Shown here piece after piece: positions 41,952 through 43,720 of a stretch of DNA of 43,720 bases. Location of the stretch: the NCBI RefSeq assembly GCF_016901605.1, contig NZ_JACJKP010000003.1, forward strand, positions 1 through 43,720. Reading direction: 5' to 3'. The notes under the pieces are model-generated. The model saw only the letters and a list, made by a program, of their open reading frames with translations, searched no databases and was not told where the DNA came from. Position numbers and translations under genes: made by a program. Within the stretch, counting starts at the first letter, position 1. Every line of letters starts with the position of its first letter. The DNA is from Gemmiger formicilis. Its GTDB lineage: Bacteria; Bacillota; Clostridia; Oscillospirales; Ruminococcaceae.

Positions 41952-42524
41952 GTGGCAAAGGCGCTGATCGTATCGGCGGGAACCAACGCCAACGAATATC
42001 TGGCCCGGCACATTGCCGAACTGGGTTATACCCGCCCCGTCATTGTGCCCAGCGGCGGTGAAGCCCGCCGCCAGATGGACGGCAAGGACTTTGAAGTGAT
42101 CGTCATCAACACCCCGCTGCCCGACGAATTCGGCCACGAACTGGGCACCGACGCCGTACAAAAGACCGACGCCGGGGTGATCCTGCTGACCAAGACCGGC
42201 ACAGCGGAACAGATCTCGGACAAATTGCAGGATTTCGGCGTGCTGGTGCTGGGCAAGCCTTTCAGCGCGCCCCAGTTCCGCCAGGCGGTGCAGATGGCCG
42301 CCAGCAACTACAAGCGGCTGGCCCTGCTGCGGGCAGAAAACCAGAAACTGCTGGACAAAATTGCCCAGCTGCGGCTGGTGGACCGGGCCAAATGCTACCT
42401 GATCGAGAAGAAGGGCATGACCGAGACCGAAGCCCACCGGCTGATCGAGAAAAACGCCATGGACACCCGCCGCAGCCGCGGCGAGGTGGCCCGGGAAATC
42501 CTGGACGAAGAGGACGACGAATAA
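41952..42524 (+). CDS. ANTAR-domain RNA-binding antiterminator (NitR/NasT-like)
   Basis: A 190-residue regulator. Residues 1-115 resemble a response-regulator receiver fold, but the expected phosphoacceptor aspartate region reads VIVINTPLPDEFG, so phosphorylation is doubtful. A coiled coil (about 115-135) leads to a C-terminal ANTAR three-helix domain: RLVDRAKCYLIEKKGMTETEAHRLIEKNAMDTRRSRGEVAREIL. ANTAR proteins bind paired hexaloop hairpins in nascent RNA and prevent termination. The start is GTG at 41952, with AAGGAGGG 8 nt upstream; an earlier TTG has no such site. Placement after glnA matches NitR of Clostridium saccharobutylicum, so it probably controls the glutamine synthetase genes. 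Confidence 0.9.
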   Translation: MAKALIVSAGTNANEYLARHIAELGYTRPVIVPSGGEARRQMDGKDFEVIVINTPLPDEFGHELGTDAVQKTDAGVILLTKTGTAEQISDKLQDFGVLVLGKPFSAPQFRQAVQMAASNYKRLALLRAENQKLLDKIAQLRLVDRAKCYLIEKKGMTETEAHRLIEKNAMDTRRSRGEVAREILDEEDDE

Positions 42525-42528
42525 AAAA

Positions 42529-42566
42529 GGCGGCAGAACCCTGGGTTCTGCCGTCTTATTTTTTCT
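42529..42566. terminator. Bidirectional terminator between the ANTAR gene and dinB
   Basis: A 13-bp stem with few mismatches and a single-nucleotide centre (42529-42541 with 42543-42555) has AAAAAA before it and a T-rich run after it. It overlaps the stop of dinB and ends both convergent units. Confidence 0.85.
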
Positions 42567-43720
42567 TTTGTTTATCCCGCTCTTTGGCGGCGGAGAGGGC
42601 TGCCGGGGCCCGGGTTTCGGGTGTGAGCAGCTTGGCCCGGGTCACCGCCATGCCGCCGAATTTGCGGCGCAGGGCATCTGCTGTGCGGTCCAAAGTTTCC
42701 TGTTTCTGGCGGCGGGTGCTGTCGGTAAACAGGTCCAGCTGTTCAAAGTTGTCGGTGCCGGTCTTTTCGGCACTGACCCCCACCAGCCGCACCGGGCGCT
42801 GGGGCCACATCTGCCGCATCAGCCGCAGGGCTACCTCATACAGCCGGTCGGTGGAGTTGGTAGGGTCGGGCAGGGTGGTCTGGTGGCTGGTACGGCGGAA
42901 GGCATTATCCACCAGCTGTACCGTTACCACCCGGGCGGTCCTGCCGTCGGCCCGCAGCCGCCGCCCCACCGAGTCGCAGAGGGCCAGCAGGGTGGCGTCC
43001 GCCTGTTCGGGCCTGGCCAGGTCCTGGGGCAGAGTGACGCTGTTGCCGTAGGTATTATCCCGGGTGGCCTGCTTGGTCACAGGGTCCGCCTCCCGGCCGT
43101 TGGCGTAGTTCCACAGGGTATCTCCCCGGGCGCCGAACAGCCCCACGATCACCTTGCGTTCCGCCTGGGCCAGGTCCCCGATGGTATACATGCCGCACTG
43201 GTTCAGCCGTTTGACCGCACTGGGTCCCACCCCGAACAGCGCCCCCACCGGCAGCGGCCACATTTTGCGGGGCACTTCATCGGGGAAAAGGGTGTGCACC
43301 TTGTCCGGCTTTTCAAAATCCGAGGCCATCTTGGCCAGCAGCCGGTTGGGCGCCACCCCGATGTTCACCGTAAACCCCAGTTCCTCCCGTACACGGTTGC
43401 GGATGGTGTGGGCCACCGTCAGCGGCGGGCCGAACAGGGCTTCGGTGCCGGTCATATCCAGGAACGCTTCGTCGATGCTGTACTGTTCCACATCGGGGGT
43501 GTATTGCTGCAAAATGGCAATGAGGGCCTTGCTGTTCTGCACATAAAAATCAAAGTCCGGCGGGGTCACGACCAAATCGGGGCATTTCAGCCGGGCGGAG
43601 AAAAGGCTTTCCCCCGTACGCACACCGAATGCCTTGGCAGGGCCGCTTTTGGCCAGCACCACGCCATGGCGCTTTTCCTCGTCGCCGCCCACCGCCGAAG
43701 GCACCGTGCGCAGGTCCAGC
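42556..43720 (-). CDS. dinB: DNA polymerase IV (Y family), N-terminus outside the window
   Basis: The open frame runs past the right edge, so the N-terminal 20-30 residues are missing; about 388 residues are visible. Y-family features are present: the YSIDEAFLDMTG motif holding the catalytic acidic pair, a palm with NIGVAPNRLLAKMASD, the thumb helix-hairpin-helix LFGVGPSAVKRLNQCGMYTIGDL, and the C-terminal little-finger domain (about 240-340). The last 40 residues are a basic tail (AAKERDKQKKK). It copies past DNA lesions at low fidelity. The visible part is intact. Confidence 0.94.
   Translation of the reverse strand, partial: LDLRTVPSAVGGDEEKRHGVVLAKSGPAKAFGVRTGESLFSARLKCPDLVVTPPDFDFYVQNSKALIAILQQYTPDVEQYSIDEAFLDMTGTEALFGPPLTVAHTIRNRVREELGFTVNIGVAPNRLLAKMASDFEKPDKVHTLFPDEVPRKMWPLPVGALFGVGPSAVKRLNQCGMYTIGDLAQAERKVIVGLFGARGDTLWNYANGREADPVTKQATRDNTYGNSVTLPQDLARPEQADATLLALCDSVGRRLRADGRTARVVTVQLVDNAFRRTSHQTTLPDPTNSTDRLYEVALRLMRQMWPQRPVRLVGVSAEKTGTDNFEQLDLFTDSTRRQKQETLDRTADALRRKFGGMAVTRAKLLTPETRAPAALSAAKERDKQKKK

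Overview
The window looks like chromosome of a high-GC Clostridia bacterium of the Oscillospiraceae/Ruminococcaceae type (Faecalibacterium, Subdoligranulum or Gemmiger relatives). Pointers are spoIIE, an AbrB-type regulator behind Spo0A-box-like sites, a type III glutamine synthetase, two DUF3048 lipoproteins, a sortase-anchored surface protein and GC-rich coding sequence with strong Shine-Dalgarno sites. The genus is an inference; no marker gene settles it.

Layout. 1-1488: an IS3-family insertion sequence next to a relic of another, ending beside the terminator of an initiator tRNA gene (minus). 1.7-6.3 kb (minus): a DMT exporter and a heterodimeric ABC exporter. 6.4-10.4 kb (minus): an unknown lipoprotein, a KdgK-like sugar kinase and a GT39-like membrane glycosyltransferase. 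10.5-12.5 kb (minus): ktrB-ktrA potassium uptake behind a structured leader with a terminator-like hairpin. 12.9-18.3 kb (plus): a surface glycan locus (MBOAT O-acyltransferase, SGNH-like protein, GT-B-like protein, flippase), followed by a GNAT enzyme, hflX and gltX. 22.1-27.8 kb (minus): an EF-G paralogue, spoIIE and a cell-wall amidase. 28.2 kb: an AbrB/SpoVT-like regulator. 28.5-33.2 kb: an XRE regulator, a histidine phosphatase and two tandem DUF3048 lipoproteins. 33.8-37.5 kb: a large beta-helix surface protein interrupted by one in-frame amber codon inside a 66-bp duplication. 37.6-43.7 kb: a CYTH protein, then glnN, glnA and an ANTAR-domain regulator, and finally dinB running off the right edge.

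How the parts fit. The right-hand nitrogen module pairs two glutamine synthetases with an RNA-binding ANTAR protein, and both glutamine synthetase leaders contain strong RNA structure. The 12.9 kb locus looks like an export-and-O-acylation module for a surface polymer, but it lacks a polymerase and an initiating transferase within the window. The amidase/AbrB intergenic region carries three Spo0A-box-like sites. Beyond genes, intergenic DNA holds a family of structured elements (7126-7310, 21757-21938, partial at 14431-14551) whose loops are conserved while their stems change together.
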